A DNA stretch of 64,000 nt from NCBI GenBank assembly GCA_001421185.1, contig LJKK01000032.1:22716-86715 (forward strand). Direction: 5' to 3'. How positions within the stretch are numbered: position 1 is the stretch's first letter; each line of letters opens with the position of its first letter. Of this stretch, positions 28,764 through 37,644 are shown piece after piece. The notes below the pieces were generated by a model. That model was not told where the DNA came from, did no database searches, and saw only the letters and a list, made by a program, of their open reading frames with translations. The translations under genes and the position numbers were made by a program. The DNA is from Methanomassiliicoccales archaeon RumEn M1. GTDB taxonomy: Archaea > Thermoplasmatota > Thermoplasmata > Methanomassiliicoccales > Methanomassiliicoccaceae.

Positions 28764-29557
28764 ATGAGCGTTCCCTGCCCCATCCCCGACCACCTGGCCC
28801 TGGAGATAGAGGATGCCCAGGCGGTATGCGTGGGAGACCTGCACATAGGGCTGGAATCGGAGCTGCGCTCCAAGGGGGTGCACGTCCCATCGCAGACGCA
28901 CCGCATGGAGCGGGAGCTGGTCCGCCTCAGCGTGGGCCGGGAGCGCATCATTTTGCTTGGCGACCTCAAGAACAAGGTGCCGGGCAGCTCGAGGCAGGAG
29001 TACGCCGAGATCCCCCGGTTCATCAAGATGATGCAGCGCCACTATGGAACGGTGGACCTGGTGAGGGGGAACCACGACACCAGCATCGAGGAGTTCCTGC
29101 CCGAGGGCGTCAACGTACATCCGGCCAGCGGCTTCGTCCTGGGAGACGTGGGCTTCGTCCACGGCCACACTTGGCCATCGCCCGAGGTGATGTCCCGGCG
29201 GTACCTGGTCATGGCGCACAACCACCCCACCGTGGCCCTGGAGGACTCATTGGGCAACATCAGCAAGGAGCCTTGCTGGGTCCGTTTTCCTGTCCTCGAT
29301 AACGCGGGCAAGCGTTACATGGAGGTGCCGGAGGAGGTCATCATGGTCCCCGCCTTCAACCGCTCCCTGGGAGGCTCTCCGGTCAACATCACCGGGGGGA
29401 AGCTGCTGGGACCTCTGTTCTCCGACGGCCTGCTGGACCTCAAGGCCGGGAAGGTATACCTGACGACGGCATCTATCTTGGCACCATCGGCGACCTCATG
29501 GTGCGCAGCACCACCCGGATCAGGACGCTCCCCCACCGCAACCGGCCCAATCACTGA
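28764..29557 (+). CDS. archaeal ICC-like metallophosphoesterase, with apparent frameshift
   Basis: A phosphoesterase of the archaeal SbcD-related/ICC-like group. Motifs: GDLHIGLE, GDLKNK, RGNHD, HGHTWP and AHNHP. The frame breaks at 29462-29467 (CTGACGACGG): adding one base restores DGIYLGTIGDLMVRS and a TGA at 29555-29557, giving about 264 residues. Without the repair the frame would run on antisense to the GyrI-like gene with an unlikely Pro/Ser-rich tail. ATG 28764 is preferred over a GTG/TTG-type upstream start. Corrected stops of this and the next gene overlap tail to tail. Confidence 0.8.
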
Positions 29558-30166
29558 CGCCTTCTCACCGGATGCCTCAGGATGGTCCTCAGGCGTTCGG
29601 GGGCCGACCGCCGGGGGGTCGCTGAGATAGATCTCGTGGTGCTTGTCCCTCAGCTCGTACCCGCTGTCCTCGACGAAGCGATGCAGCCGCTCGATGGTGG
29701 GCCATTCTTCGGCGTAAGGACCGACGTGGAGCACCTGCGCCGAGAGGCCCTCCTCGAAGCGTTCGAAACGCAAGCTGTCCAACGACGGCAGCTGCTTCTT
29801 CCTCCGGACCTCCTCCTTCGCCCTATCGACCAGCTCCGCGGTCACCGGCTCGGGCTGCATGATCATGGAGGTCCATCTCCAGTTATCCCTCCGCTCGAGG
29901 TCCAGGGAGGCCAGGTCGTCCACCCACCATAGGCCCTCCAGCGGAAGGACGCCGTAGTCCGGTCCGCCGCCCTTCTTGACCATGAACTTGAGCGCGTACG
30001 ATAGGGCGAACAGCGCCTCCACCGCCTGCTGGTACTCCGGTGCGGTCCGGGGGTCGCCGGAGCCATCGATCATCAGGTAGTTCATCGCCGGCACCTCCAC
30101 CAGGGACGGCTCCGATCGCGCTTCGTACAGCGGTCCCAGCTGCTTTCGCAGGTCGAGCTTGGGCAT
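29551..30166 (-). CDS. GyrI-like small-molecule-binding protein, with apparent frameshift
   Basis: A roughly 204-residue GyrI-like/SOUL-type binding domain protein, similar to those in bacteria that bind small ligands. Family marks are LVEVPAMNYLMIDGSGDP, then YGVLPLEGLWW and the late HVGPYAEEWPTIERLH. The C-terminal motif HHEIYLSDP runs into a G6 run at 29613-29618 (C6 on the coding strand); with five bases it continues RRSAPERLRTILRHPV and ends at TGA 29551, typical of the family. The uncorrected frame has a long unrelated tail. Confidence 0.85.
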
Positions 30167-30223
30167 GCTCCCGTCATCGCATCCATGGCTATTTTAGCGT
30201 AGGCCCGGAGCGCTGGCGCTGAA

Positions 30224-30247
30224 CGAAAAATATGAAAAAAGGAAAAG
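30224..30247 (-). terminator. T-rich tract behind mvhA
   Basis: On the minus strand CCTTTTCCTTTTTTCATATTTTTC follows the mvhA stop within 40 bases, fitting T-tract termination of the hdrA-mvhDGA message. Confidence 0.55.
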
Positions 30248-30261
30248 GTTGTGAAAGGGGT

Positions 30262-31773
30262 TTAGAAGTTCCTGATCTCCTGGAACACGGACCCGTCGGC
30301 CCTCCTGACCACCGCCCTGATGGGCATCTTGCCCGGCAGGGTGTGGGTGGCGCAGGAGTTGCAGGGGTCGTAGGCACGGAACGCCATCTCCACCTGGTTG
30401 AGGATACCGGGGGAGATCTGCCAGTTCTTGATCAGGGCCTTGGCCGCCTTGTTGATGGACATATTGATGGGCCCGTTGTTGTTGGTGGTGCCCACGAGCA
30501 GGTTGACGTCCTGCACGATGCCGTTCTCGTCCGCCACGTAGTGGTGGTAGAGAGTTCCGCGAGGCGCTTCCAGGACGCCGACACCCTCTCCCGGGACACC
30601 GGGCTTGTTCTTGATGTCCTTGCTGGTGATGATGGGGTCCTGAGCGCATTCCAGCAGCAGCTCGGCCGCGTGCACGAGCTCGATGACCCTGGCCCAGTGG
30701 TACACCAGGGTGTGGTGTATGGGGCCGTTCACACCAAGGTCCTTGAAGAACCCGATCAGCCTCTCGTACTGCTCCTGAGCCAGAGGGGTGGTGAAGCCGC
30801 TGGAGGCGTTGATACGGGCCAGTGGCGCAGCGCGGTACATGCCGCTCTCGGGCCCGTCGACGAAGCCCTTCCAGCCGTTCTTCTTCAGGAAGGGGAACTT
30901 CTCGTAGGACCAGGGCTCGGTGTGCTCCCCGAGGTGCTCCAGGTAGTCGTCCGGCTTGAACTTGACGAACTCCTTGCCCGACGGGTCGACGACCCTGATG
31001 TCGCCGTCGTAGAAGTTGACCTTGTTGTTCTTGTCCACCATGCCCATGTAGTAGGTCTCATGGTAGTAGATGCTGGGGTCCTTGATCAGGTTCAGGTAGG
31101 TCTCGTTCTTCAGGACGACGTCGTCCAGGAGGCCGACGGTGAACTTGGCGAACTCCACGATCTCCTTGGCCCAGCCCTCGATCTTGGCGCGGTCCTCTTC
31201 GGCCAGGGGCTTGGACATACCGCCGGGGATGCCGCACACGGGGTGGGTGGCCTTCCCGCCGATGATCTCCTGGACCTTCTGGGCCATGGAGCGGTTCTTC
31301 AGGACCTGCCCGCCGATCTCCAGACCGACGGTGTCCACCACGCCGAGGATGTTCCTCTTGGCGGCGGGGGCGGCAGGGCCCATGACGAAGTCCGCGGACG
31401 CCAGGGCGTAGAAGTGCGCGATGTGGCTGTGGACGTAGTGAGCGGCGTAGAACAGCTCACGGAGCCTCACGGCAGCCGGCGGGGGCTCGACCTTGTAGAC
31501 CTTGTCCAGCGCCTTGGTGGAGCACAGGTGGTGAGCGCCCGGGCACACTCCGCACAGACGGGGCGTGATCTTGTTCAGTTCGTCGACCGACCGACCGATG
31601 CAGAACTTCTCGAAACCGCGAAGCTCAGGGATCTGCCAGTAGGTCTGCTCAACATTGCCCTCATCGTTCAGGAAGATCTCGACCTTGCCGTGGCCTTCCA
31701 GACGGGTGACGGGGTCAATGGTTATCCTCTTCGACTCCGACTTGTAGGTCTGATCGGTTATCTCTGGGCTCAT
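30262..31773 (-). CDS. mvhA: F420-non-reducing [NiFe] hydrogenase large subunit
   Basis: Catalytic subunit of the cytoplasmic group 3c hydrogenase that oxidises H2 and feeds HdrA. The four nickel-ligand cysteines are in RLCGVCPGAHH (residues 72-82) and DPCNSCATH (about 469-477). The 503-residue length fits. The C-terminus continues about 26 residues past the final His motif, so there may be a maturation peptide to remove. ATG 31773 overlaps the mvhG stop. Last gene of the operon. Confidence 0.96.
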   Translation of the reverse strand: MSPEITDQTYKSESKRITIDPVTRLEGHGKVEIFLNDEGNVEQTYWQIPELRGFEKFCIGRSVDELNKITPRLCGVCPGAHHLCSTKALDKVYKVEPPPAAVRLRELFYAAHYVHSHIAHFYALASADFVMGPAAPAAKRNILGVVDTVGLEIGGQVLKNRSMAQKVQEIIGGKATHPVCGIPGGMSKPLAEEDRAKIEGWAKEIVEFAKFTVGLLDDVVLKNETYLNLIKDPSIYYHETYYMGMVDKNNKVNFYDGDIRVVDPSGKEFVKFKPDDYLEHLGEHTEPWSYEKFPFLKKNGWKGFVDGPESGMYRAAPLARINASSGFTTPLAQEQYERLIGFFKDLGVNGPIHHTLVYHWARVIELVHAAELLLECAQDPIITSKDIKNKPGVPGEGVGVLEAPRGTLYHHYVADENGIVQDVNLLVGTTNNNGPINMSINKAAKALIKNWQISPGILNQVEMAFRAYDPCNSCATHTLPGKMPIRAVVRRADGSVFQEIRNF

Positions 31774-32783
31774 TCTGATACCTCCGCCTTCTTCTCGCTG
31801 ACCTTCCTCTTGATGATGGACTTGGGCATGGTGAACGCATAGAAGGTTCCCAGGGGGTCCTTGATCTCGGTCATCAGCTTGAGGATGTCATCCTCGGACA
31901 GCTGGGTCTCGTTCTCCTCGGTCCGGTAGATGGACGCCAGGGCGCTCAGCATGGAGCCACCGTGGTCCTCGACGGCAGCGGTGGGGCCCATGCAGCCGCG
32001 GCAGGGCTGGTTGGCGTTCAGGCACTGCGCTCCGCAGCCGGCACGGGTGGCCGGTCCGAGGCAGATGACGCCCTGCTCTAGCATGCACTTCTCCGGGTCG
32101 ATGTCGATCTCGTGGGGTAGGTGGACGCCGCCGATTGTCTTGTACGACTTCTCCCTGCCGCACTCGTCGCAGAGGGTCTTCTGGGAGGCGATGAAGGTCC
32201 CCTTGGGGGGCAGCTCGGCGCCTTCCTTGACATGCTTCTCCACGACGTCCAGGAACGCGTTGATCAGCTCGGTGGTGGGCGGGCAGCCGGGCATGTAGTA
32301 GTCCACGTCGATGACATCATCCAGGGTGAGGACGGTGTCGTACATGACGGGGAGCTCCAGCTCGCCCTCGGGGGCCTCGTACCGGGGCTGAGGGAGGGTT
32401 CCCTCAGGGTTGACGCTGGAGAACGTCTTGTTGTAGACGTAGTCCATGATGGCCTTCTTGTTGGTCACGTTGGCCAGCCCGGGTATGCCGCCGTAGCAGG
32501 CGCAGGAGCCGAAGGACACCACGATCTGGGACTTCTGCCTGAGCAGCTTGGCGACGTGTTCGTTCTCGCTGTTCCTGATGGCGCCATTGTACAGGGTGAC
32601 GGTGATGCTCTTGTCAGGCATCGCCTCGACATCCTTCAACTTGGTGTCCACGGCGATGGGCCAGAAGGCGATGTCCGCCATCTCGGCCACACCGAGGATC
32701 CTCTCGTCGATGTCGAGGAGAGCTACGTCGCAGCCACCGCATCCGGCGCCCCAATATTGTGCAATTGACACTCCTTTTGCCAT
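31770..32783 (-). CDS. mvhG: F420-non-reducing hydrogenase small subunit
   Basis: Iron-sulfur electron-transfer subunit of MvhADG. The proximal cluster motif is GAGCGGCDVALLD near residue 13, with later FGSCACYGGIPG and PGCPPT. Cysteines for further clusters lie in TLCDECGR and in CMLEQGVICLGPATRAGCG ... CRGCMG. ATG 32783 is chosen because GAGGTG lies 8 bases upstream and it is where homology starts. 337 residues. Confidence 0.95.
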   Translation of the reverse strand: MAKGVSIAQYWGAGCGGCDVALLDIDERILGVAEMADIAFWPIAVDTKLKDVEAMPDKSITVTLYNGAIRNSENEHVAKLLRQKSQIVVSFGSCACYGGIPGLANVTNKKAIMDYVYNKTFSSVNPEGTLPQPRYEAPEGELELPVMYDTVLTLDDVIDVDYYMPGCPPTTELINAFLDVVEKHVKEGAELPPKGTFIASQKTLCDECGREKSYKTIGGVHLPHEIDIDPEKCMLEQGVICLGPATRAGCGAQCLNANQPCRGCMGPTAAVEDHGGSMLSALASIYRTEENETQLSEDDILKLMTEIKDPLGTFYAFTMPKSIIKRKVSEKKAEVSE

Positions 32784-32793
32784 TGGTAACACC

Positions 32794-33291
32794 TCAGTGC
32801 GCGTACTTGGCCCTCTCGGCCTTCTGTTCTTTCTCTGCCTCGACAATGGGGTTGGGGCCCAGCTCACGGATCGTTTCCACGAACTCCTTGACGGTGGACT
32901 GGAACTTCACGCCTTCGGAGGCGGAGACCCATTCCAGCTTGAGGCGTTCCGGGTCCAGCCCGTACTGCTCCAGCAGCATCTTGAGGAGGGCGATCCTCCT
33001 GCGAGTGCGGTAGTTGCCGCCGATGTAGTGGCAGTCCGCGGGGTGGCACCCCAGGACCATGACGCCATCGGCGCCCTTGGCGAAGGCCCTGAGGACGTGC
33101 TCAGGGTCCACCCTGGCCGAGCACATGGCCCTCAGTACCAGGAAGTTGGTGGGCATCTGTAGCCTGGAGACTCCCGCCAGGTCGGCCCCGGCGTAGGAGC
33201 ACCAGTTGCAGCAGAACGCGATGATCTTCGGTTCGAACTGCCCCTCGGTGGCCGCCGGAGCGGCCTGGGTCTCGTGTTGGGTCGAAGACAT
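32794..33291 (-). CDS. mvhD: hydrogenase iron-sulfur subunit MvhD
   Basis: Carries electrons from the MvhAG module to HdrA. The 165-residue protein starts with a 20-residue flexible segment, then FCCNWCSYAGADLAG, SARVDPEHVL, and GCHPADCHYIGGNYRTRRR, the conserved cysteine set for its [2Fe-2S] cluster. ATG 33291 begins 2 bases after the hdrA stop with a GGAG inside the hdrA end, so translation is coupled. Confidence 0.95.
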   Translation of the reverse strand: MSSTQHETQAAPAATEGQFEPKIIAFCCNWCSYAGADLAGVSRLQMPTNFLVLRAMCSARVDPEHVLRAFAKGADGVMVLGCHPADCHYIGGNYRTRRRIALLKMLLEQYGLDPERLKLEWVSASEGVKFQSTVKEFVETIRELGPNPIVEAEKEQKAERAKYAH

Positions 33292-33293
33292 GT

Positions 33294-36200
33294 TCACTCA
33301 CTCTCCTCAAGAGCCGCGTCGATGGCAGCGATGATCTGTTCGTTCTTGAAGCCCCTCTGCTCCATGGCACCGGACGGGCATGCCGCCACGCAGCCTCCGC
33401 AGCCCTTGCAAAGACCCTCGTTGACGACGGCCTTCTTCTTCTCAGGGTTCTTGGGGTCCTCGACGATGGTGATGGCCTTGTACTCGCACACAGGCTCGCA
33501 GATCGCGCATCCGTCGCAGATGTCCTCGTTGACGGCGGCGATCACACCCTCGCTCTTCAGCTCCGGCTTGGAGATGACGGTTATGGCCCTGGCAGCGGCA
33601 CCGGAAGCCTGAGCGATGGCCTCGTCGGTGAACTTGGGCCAGTGGGCCAGTCCCGCCAGGTACACGCCGTTGGTGGCGAAGTCCACCGGGCGGAGCTTCA
33701 TGTGGGCCTCCAGGAAGTACTTGTCCTTGCTGAGAGGCACCTTGAGCATCTTGGCGAGCTCCTCGTTGTCCTCGTGGGGCCTGATGCCGGTGCTCAGGAC
33801 GACCATGTCGGGGCGGATCAGGATGTCCTCGCCCAGGATGGTGTCGTTGGCCACCAGCTTGAGGGCGTCGCCCTCCTTGCTGACCACTGGGGGCTGGTCC
33901 TCCGGCACGCGGACGAACTTGACGCCCAGGTGGCCGGCCTCCTTGTAGAGGTCCTCGCGGAACCCGTAGGTCCTGATGTCCTTGTGGAACACGTAGATGT
34001 CCGACGCGGGGTTGGCCTTCTTGATCGCGATGGCGTTCTTGATGGCGTTAGAGCAGCACACCCTGCTGCAGTAGGGAGCCTCGGAGTTCCTGGAACCAAC
34101 GCACTGGATCATGGCGATGGTCTTGGCGTCCAGGGGACCCTGCTGCATCTTGTTCTCGAGCTCGAACTGGGTGACCACCCTGCTGTCCTGTCCGTACAGG
34201 TGCTCCTTGGGGGTGTACTCCTTGGCACCCACGGCCACCACGATGGCGCCGGTCTCGATCTCGCCGTCGGTGGTCTTCACCTTGAAGTTGCCGACGAAGC
34301 CAGAGACGTCCTCGACGCTGGTGTTCAGGTGCACGGTGATGTTCTGGGTGTTGTTGACCCTGGTGATGAGCTCCTTGGCGTACTCGCGAACCTTGCGGTT
34401 GTCCTCCTCGTGGAAGATCTTGAGCGCGTTGCCGCCGAGCTCGCTGGTCCTCTCGATGAGATCGACCTTGAAGCCCTGAGCGGCCATGTCCAGAGCGGCG
34501 GTCATGCCCGAGATGCCACCGCCGATGACCACACCGGAGTGGGTGACGGGGAGCTTGCTCTCGGTGAGAGGCTCCAGCAGCCTGGACTTAGCGACCGCCA
34601 TCCTGACGAGGTCCTTGGACTTCTGGGTGGCCTTGTCCGGCTCGCCCATGTGGATCCAGGAGCACTGGTCGCGGATGTTGGCCATCTCGAACAGGTACGG
34701 GTTGAGGCCGCCCTCCTTGAGGGTGCTCTGGAAGAGCGCTTCGTGGGTACGGGGCGTGCAGGACGCGACGACCACGCGGTTCAGGTTCTCGCTCTTGATG
34801 ATCTCCTTGATCTTCTGCTGGGAGTCGGCGGAGCAGGAGTACTTCATCTCCTCGGTGTACACGACGTTGGGGAGGTTCTTGGCGTACTCGGCCACGGCCG
34901 CGCAGTCCACCGTTCCCTTGATGTTGATACCGCAGTCGCACACGAACACACCGATGCGGGGCTCCTGGCCCTGGACATCGATCTCCGGTACGTCCACCTC
35001 GGGGGCCACGCCCCTCTTCTCGGCGATGAACGCGCCGGCCTTGGCGGCAGCGCCGGAGGCCTCGGCGACCGAGGTCGGGATGTCCTTGGGCGACGCGAAG
35101 GCGCCGGTGACGAACACGCCGGGCTTGGAGGTGCTCAGCGGGCTGTACACGTCAGCGGCGGCAAAGCCGAACCTGTTGAGGTTGACATCGAAGATCTTGG
35201 ACAGAGCGCTGGCGCCCTTTGGCGGCTCCAGGCCGACGGACAGGACGACCATGTCGAACTCCTCCTCCTTGATCTCGCCGTTGGAGGTGTAGCGGAGGAT
35301 CAGGTTCTTGGTGACGGGGTCCTCCTGGACGCTGGCGACGCGGGTGGCACGGTGCATCTCGATGCCGTACTCCTTCTCCGCGCGGGCCCGGTAGTCCTCG
35401 AACTCCTTGCCGACCGCCCTGATGTCCATGAAGAAGATGGTGGGCTTCAGCCCGGCGGTGTGCTCGCCGGCGATGATGGCCTGCTTCATGGCGTACATGC
35501 AGCAGACGGACGAACAGTACTCGTTGGTCTTGGTGTCCCTGGACCCGACGCACTGCAGGAAGGCGACCTTCTTGGGCGTCTGCTGGTCGCTGGGCCTCAG
35601 CACATGGCCGCCGTAGGGACCAGTGGCGGACAGGAACCTCTCGAACTCCAGAGAGGTGATGACGTTGGCGTACTCGCCGTAGCCATACTCCTTCTTCAGC
35701 CTGGCGTCGAACACGTCGAAGCCCGGGGCAAGGATGATGGCGCCGACATCGAGTTCCTCCTCGACCGGCTTGTCCTCGTAGTTGACAGCGCCGGCAGGGC
35801 AGTTCTTCTCGCACAGCCCGCAGCGGCCCTTGGTGAGCTTCAGGCACTTGGACTCATCAATGGAGTACTTCAAGGGAACAGCCTGCGCGAAGGGGATGTA
35901 GATCGCCTTGCGCTGCATCAGACCGGCGTCGTACTCGTTGGGCACCTTCACGGGGCACTTCTCGGCACAGATGCCGCACCCGACGCACTTGCTCATGTCC
36001 ACATACCGGGGGTTGTGGCGGACCTTGACCTTGAAGTTGGGGGCCTCGCCGCTGACCTCGGTCACCTCGGTGAGGGTCATGAGGCTGATGAGGGGATGCC
36101 TCGCCATCTCCACAAGCTTGGGCGACAGAATGCACATCGAACAATCGTTCGTGGGGAAGGTCTTGTCCAGCTGGGACATGACGCCGCCGATGCTTGGCTT

Positions 36201-36308
36201 TTTTTCTACAACATAGACCTTGAATCCCGATTCTGCGAGATCCAGAGCGGTCTGGACGCCGGAGATACCTCCTCCGACGACCATCACTGCACCCATATTA
36301 TCCGACAT
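33294..36308 (-). CDS. hdrA: heterodisulfide reductase subunit A, long two-flavin-domain form
   Basis: Flavoprotein that bifurcates electrons from the Mvh hydrogenase to ferredoxin and a disulfide-reducing partner. At about 1,004 residues it is much longer than the common 650-residue form. Order seen: FAD domain 1 (VVGGGISGVQTALDLAESG) with inserted ferredoxin cysteines (CVGCGICAEKCP, CGLCEKNCP), then an HdrA N-terminal-type cluster domain (VCDCGINIKGTVD, SCTPRTHEALF), FAD domain 2 (VIGGGISGMTAALDMA), and a C-terminal 2[4Fe-4S] domain (CDGCAICEPVC, CKGCGGCVAACP). ATG 36308 has GGAGG 9 bases upstream; an ATG at 36323 adds five residues. First gene of hdrA-mvhDGA; hdrB and hdrC are absent nearby. 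Confidence 0.95.
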   Translation of the reverse strand: MSDNMGAVMVVGGGISGVQTALDLAESGFKVYVVEKKPSIGGVMSQLDKTFPTNDCSMCILSPKLVEMARHPLISLMTLTEVTEVSGEAPNFKVKVRHNPRYVDMSKCVGCGICAEKCPVKVPNEYDAGLMQRKAIYIPFAQAVPLKYSIDESKCLKLTKGRCGLCEKNCPAGAVNYEDKPVEEELDVGAIILAPGFDVFDARLKKEYGYGEYANVITSLEFERFLSATGPYGGHVLRPSDQQTPKKVAFLQCVGSRDTKTNEYCSSVCCMYAMKQAIIAGEHTAGLKPTIFFMDIRAVGKEFEDYRARAEKEYGIEMHRATRVASVQEDPVTKNLILRYTSNGEIKEEEFDMVVLSVGLEPPKGASALSKIFDVNLNRFGFAAADVYSPLSTSKPGVFVTGAFASPKDIPTSVAEASGAAAKAGAFIAEKRGVAPEVDVPEIDVQGQEPRIGVFVCDCGINIKGTVDCAAVAEYAKNLPNVVYTEEMKYSCSADSQQKIKEIIKSENLNRVVVASCTPRTHEALFQSTLKEGGLNPYLFEMANIRDQCSWIHMGEPDKATQKSKDLVRMAVAKSRLLEPLTESKLPVTHSGVVIGGGISGMTAALDMAAQGFKVDLIERTSELGGNALKIFHEEDNRKVREYAKELITRVNNTQNITVHLNTSVEDVSGFVGNFKVKTTDGEIETGAIVVAVGAKEYTPKEHLYGQDSRVVTQFELENKMQQGPLDAKTIAMIQCVGSRNSEAPYCSRVCCSNAIKNAIAIKKANPASDIYVFHKDIRTYGFREDLYKEAGHLGVKFVRVPEDQPPVVSKEGDALKLVANDTILGEDILIRPDMVVLSTGIRPHEDNEELAKMLKVPLSKDKYFLEAHMKLRPVDFATNGVYLAGLAHWPKFTDEAIAQASGAAARAITVISKPELKSEGVIAAVNEDICDGCAICEPVCEYKAITIVEDPKNPEKKKAVVNEGLCKGCGGCVAACPSGAMEQRGFKNEQIIAAIDAALEESE

Positions 36309-36698
36309 TTTAAGCTCCTCCATGCAATATGGTTCTCACTCCACCAGTACAAAAGCTCTCATTTGAATGTTCTTTGGTCAGTCTGACCCCGTTCATCGGA
36401 ATCCTCGCTGTTTCGCTTACGAACATTCTTCCTCCAGTTCGAGGGCGGAACGCTGCGAAGCGTCGATCGCCCTTTTCAAAGACCCGCAGCCTGGACCAGC
36501 AGCTGCCATGCACCATCTCACCATTCAAGGAAGAATGATGGTTCTGGCTTGGGTGCTTTTTCCGGAGAAAGGGATGTTCATATATTAACATATCGTACAT
36601 TGCTCCTGCAATTGGGGATTTTTACGCCAATTTTGGCATCAATGTTTATAAAGTTTACTGCTTATAGGCCCTTTGTAGACGAACGTTCGTAAACTTTC
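36309..36698. other. divergent promoter region hdrA / zinc-ribbon gene
   Basis: A 390-base region without a convincing gene. For hdrA (minus) the best box A is TTAATATATG near 36580-36590, which would give a leader of about 250 bases. For the plus-strand gene, TTTATAAAG (about 36646) and CTTATAGG (36661-36668) are candidates. An in-frame 96-codon minus-strand ORF occupies most of the hdrA leader but has no family likeness. Confidence 0.5.
36679..36690. promoter_or_regulatory. palindrome ACGAACGTTCGT, candidate operator
   Basis: A perfect 12-base palindrome between the CTTATAGG box (36661) and ATG 36699, right where transcription of the zinc-ribbon gene should start. Binding there would block initiation. 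Its core GAACGTTC is shared with the palindrome at 7097-7112. Confidence 0.45.
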
Positions 36699-37478
36699 AT
36701 GGGTAATGATAGCCATCAAAATTTGAATCGAAAAGGAAGGATTTTTGTTCCCTCCCTGCGTACCCCCGGGCGTGTGGAGATGCTTCCCGTGGCCGTCGTG
36801 CTAGGCGGCTCGGGCATCGGCGAACTGTTCCGCAAGTACCATTATGTCACCAGGCGGAGGCGAGGGGACGGAGAGCATAGGCCTCGGGTGCAGGTCAGCG
36901 GGCCGAAGGTCCAGCAGACGTCATGCCAGATATGCCTGGGGCGCATCAAGGAGGGGACCGAGTACATCAGATGCTCCTCCGGCCGGGCGTTCCACGCCGC
37001 CTGCCTGGACCGGGTGGGGGGATGCCCCTACTGCCAGCGGACGGTCGAGATCAAGGGCAAGGAGGGACAGCCGCGGGCCCCGCCGGTCCCGGCCGCCCCT
37101 CTCGGGACGTCCGTCCCCATCCTCCCGCCCGACGACGGTTCGTTCCTGTGCCCGGTGTGCGGGGTGGTGCTGGAGCAGGGCGCCCATCATTGCCTGAGCT
37201 GCGGCGCCATCTTCGTCGACCCCAACGGGATGTTCGTCTGCCCGGACTGCCACGCCGAGCTGAGGGAGGGCGACCTGACCTGCGGCCGATGCGGCCGCAC
37301 CTTTGAGAGGGTGGAGATGCCGCGATGCCCGCAGTGCGACATCGAGGTCTCGCCCAACGCCGAGGTGTGTCCCCGCTGCAGCTGCCTCCTGCAGGACCGC
37401 TGCCCCGAGTGCGGCGAAGAGCTCTCCGAGGACGCCCTCACCTGCCCCGCCTGCGGGACCGACTTCGAGTTCCTGTGA
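36699..37478 (+). CDS. multi-zinc-ribbon protein with RING-like segment
   Basis: A 259-residue protein dominated by metal-binding cysteines. A C-x2-C ... C-x(n)-H-x2-C ... C-x2-C block around residues 75-112 (CQICLGRI, FHAACLDRV, CPYCQ) resembles a RING/LIM-type cross-brace finger. It is followed by a Pro-rich linker and five or more C-x2-C knuckles that build zinc ribbons (CPVCG, CLSCG, CPDC, CGRCG, CPQC, CPRC, CPECG, CPACG). There is no membrane segment apart from a weakly hydrophobic stretch near residue 30. Function unknown; it may be a scaffold or adaptor. It stands alone between hdrA and ftsZ. Confidence 0.7.
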   Translation: MGNDSHQNLNRKGRIFVPSLRTPGRVEMLPVAVVLGGSGIGELFRKYHYVTRRRRGDGEHRPRVQVSGPKVQQTSCQICLGRIKEGTEYIRCSSGRAFHAACLDRVGGCPYCQRTVEIKGKEGQPRAPPVPAAPLGTSVPILPPDDGSFLCPVCGVVLEQGAHHCLSCGAIFVDPNGMFVCPDCHAELREGDLTCGRCGRTFERVEMPRCPQCDIEVSPNAEVCPRCSCLLQDRCPECGEELSEDALTCPACGTDFEFL

Positions 37479-37599
37479 TCGCCGCCTGTCCCGACGTCGC
37501 GTTACAGCTTGCATGCACAGAGCACTTCGTTGGAGATGGCCGCGGTCCCTTTTGAAGCTCAGCGGCCCTCATCATTCTTGAAAGGATGTGGCCTCTGGC

Positions 37600-37617
37600 G
37601 AGATTAATTATAATCTC
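37600..37617 (+). promoter_or_regulatory. inverted repeat overlapping the ftsZ TATA box
   Basis: GAGATTA-ATTA-TAATCTC spans 37600-37617, with the AT-rich centre as likely box A about 30-35 bases before ATG 37645. A protein bound to the repeat would cover the TATA element. Confidence 0.4.
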
Positions 37618-37644
37618 AAGCCGATTCGTCAGCGGGATGCATAG

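Noticed and set aside
30232..31842. 536-codon open frame on the plus strand
   Set aside because: Antisense to mvhA, no family likeness; a composition artefact.
33642..36386. 914-codon open frame on the plus strand
   Set aside because: It is fully antisense to hdrA, has a low-complexity His/Val/Leu/Gly-rich product and follows from GC-rich third positions.
36310..36600. 96-codon minus-strand frame in the hdrA leader
   Set aside because: No family likeness or Shine-Dalgarno, and the codons look random; more likely an untranslated leader.
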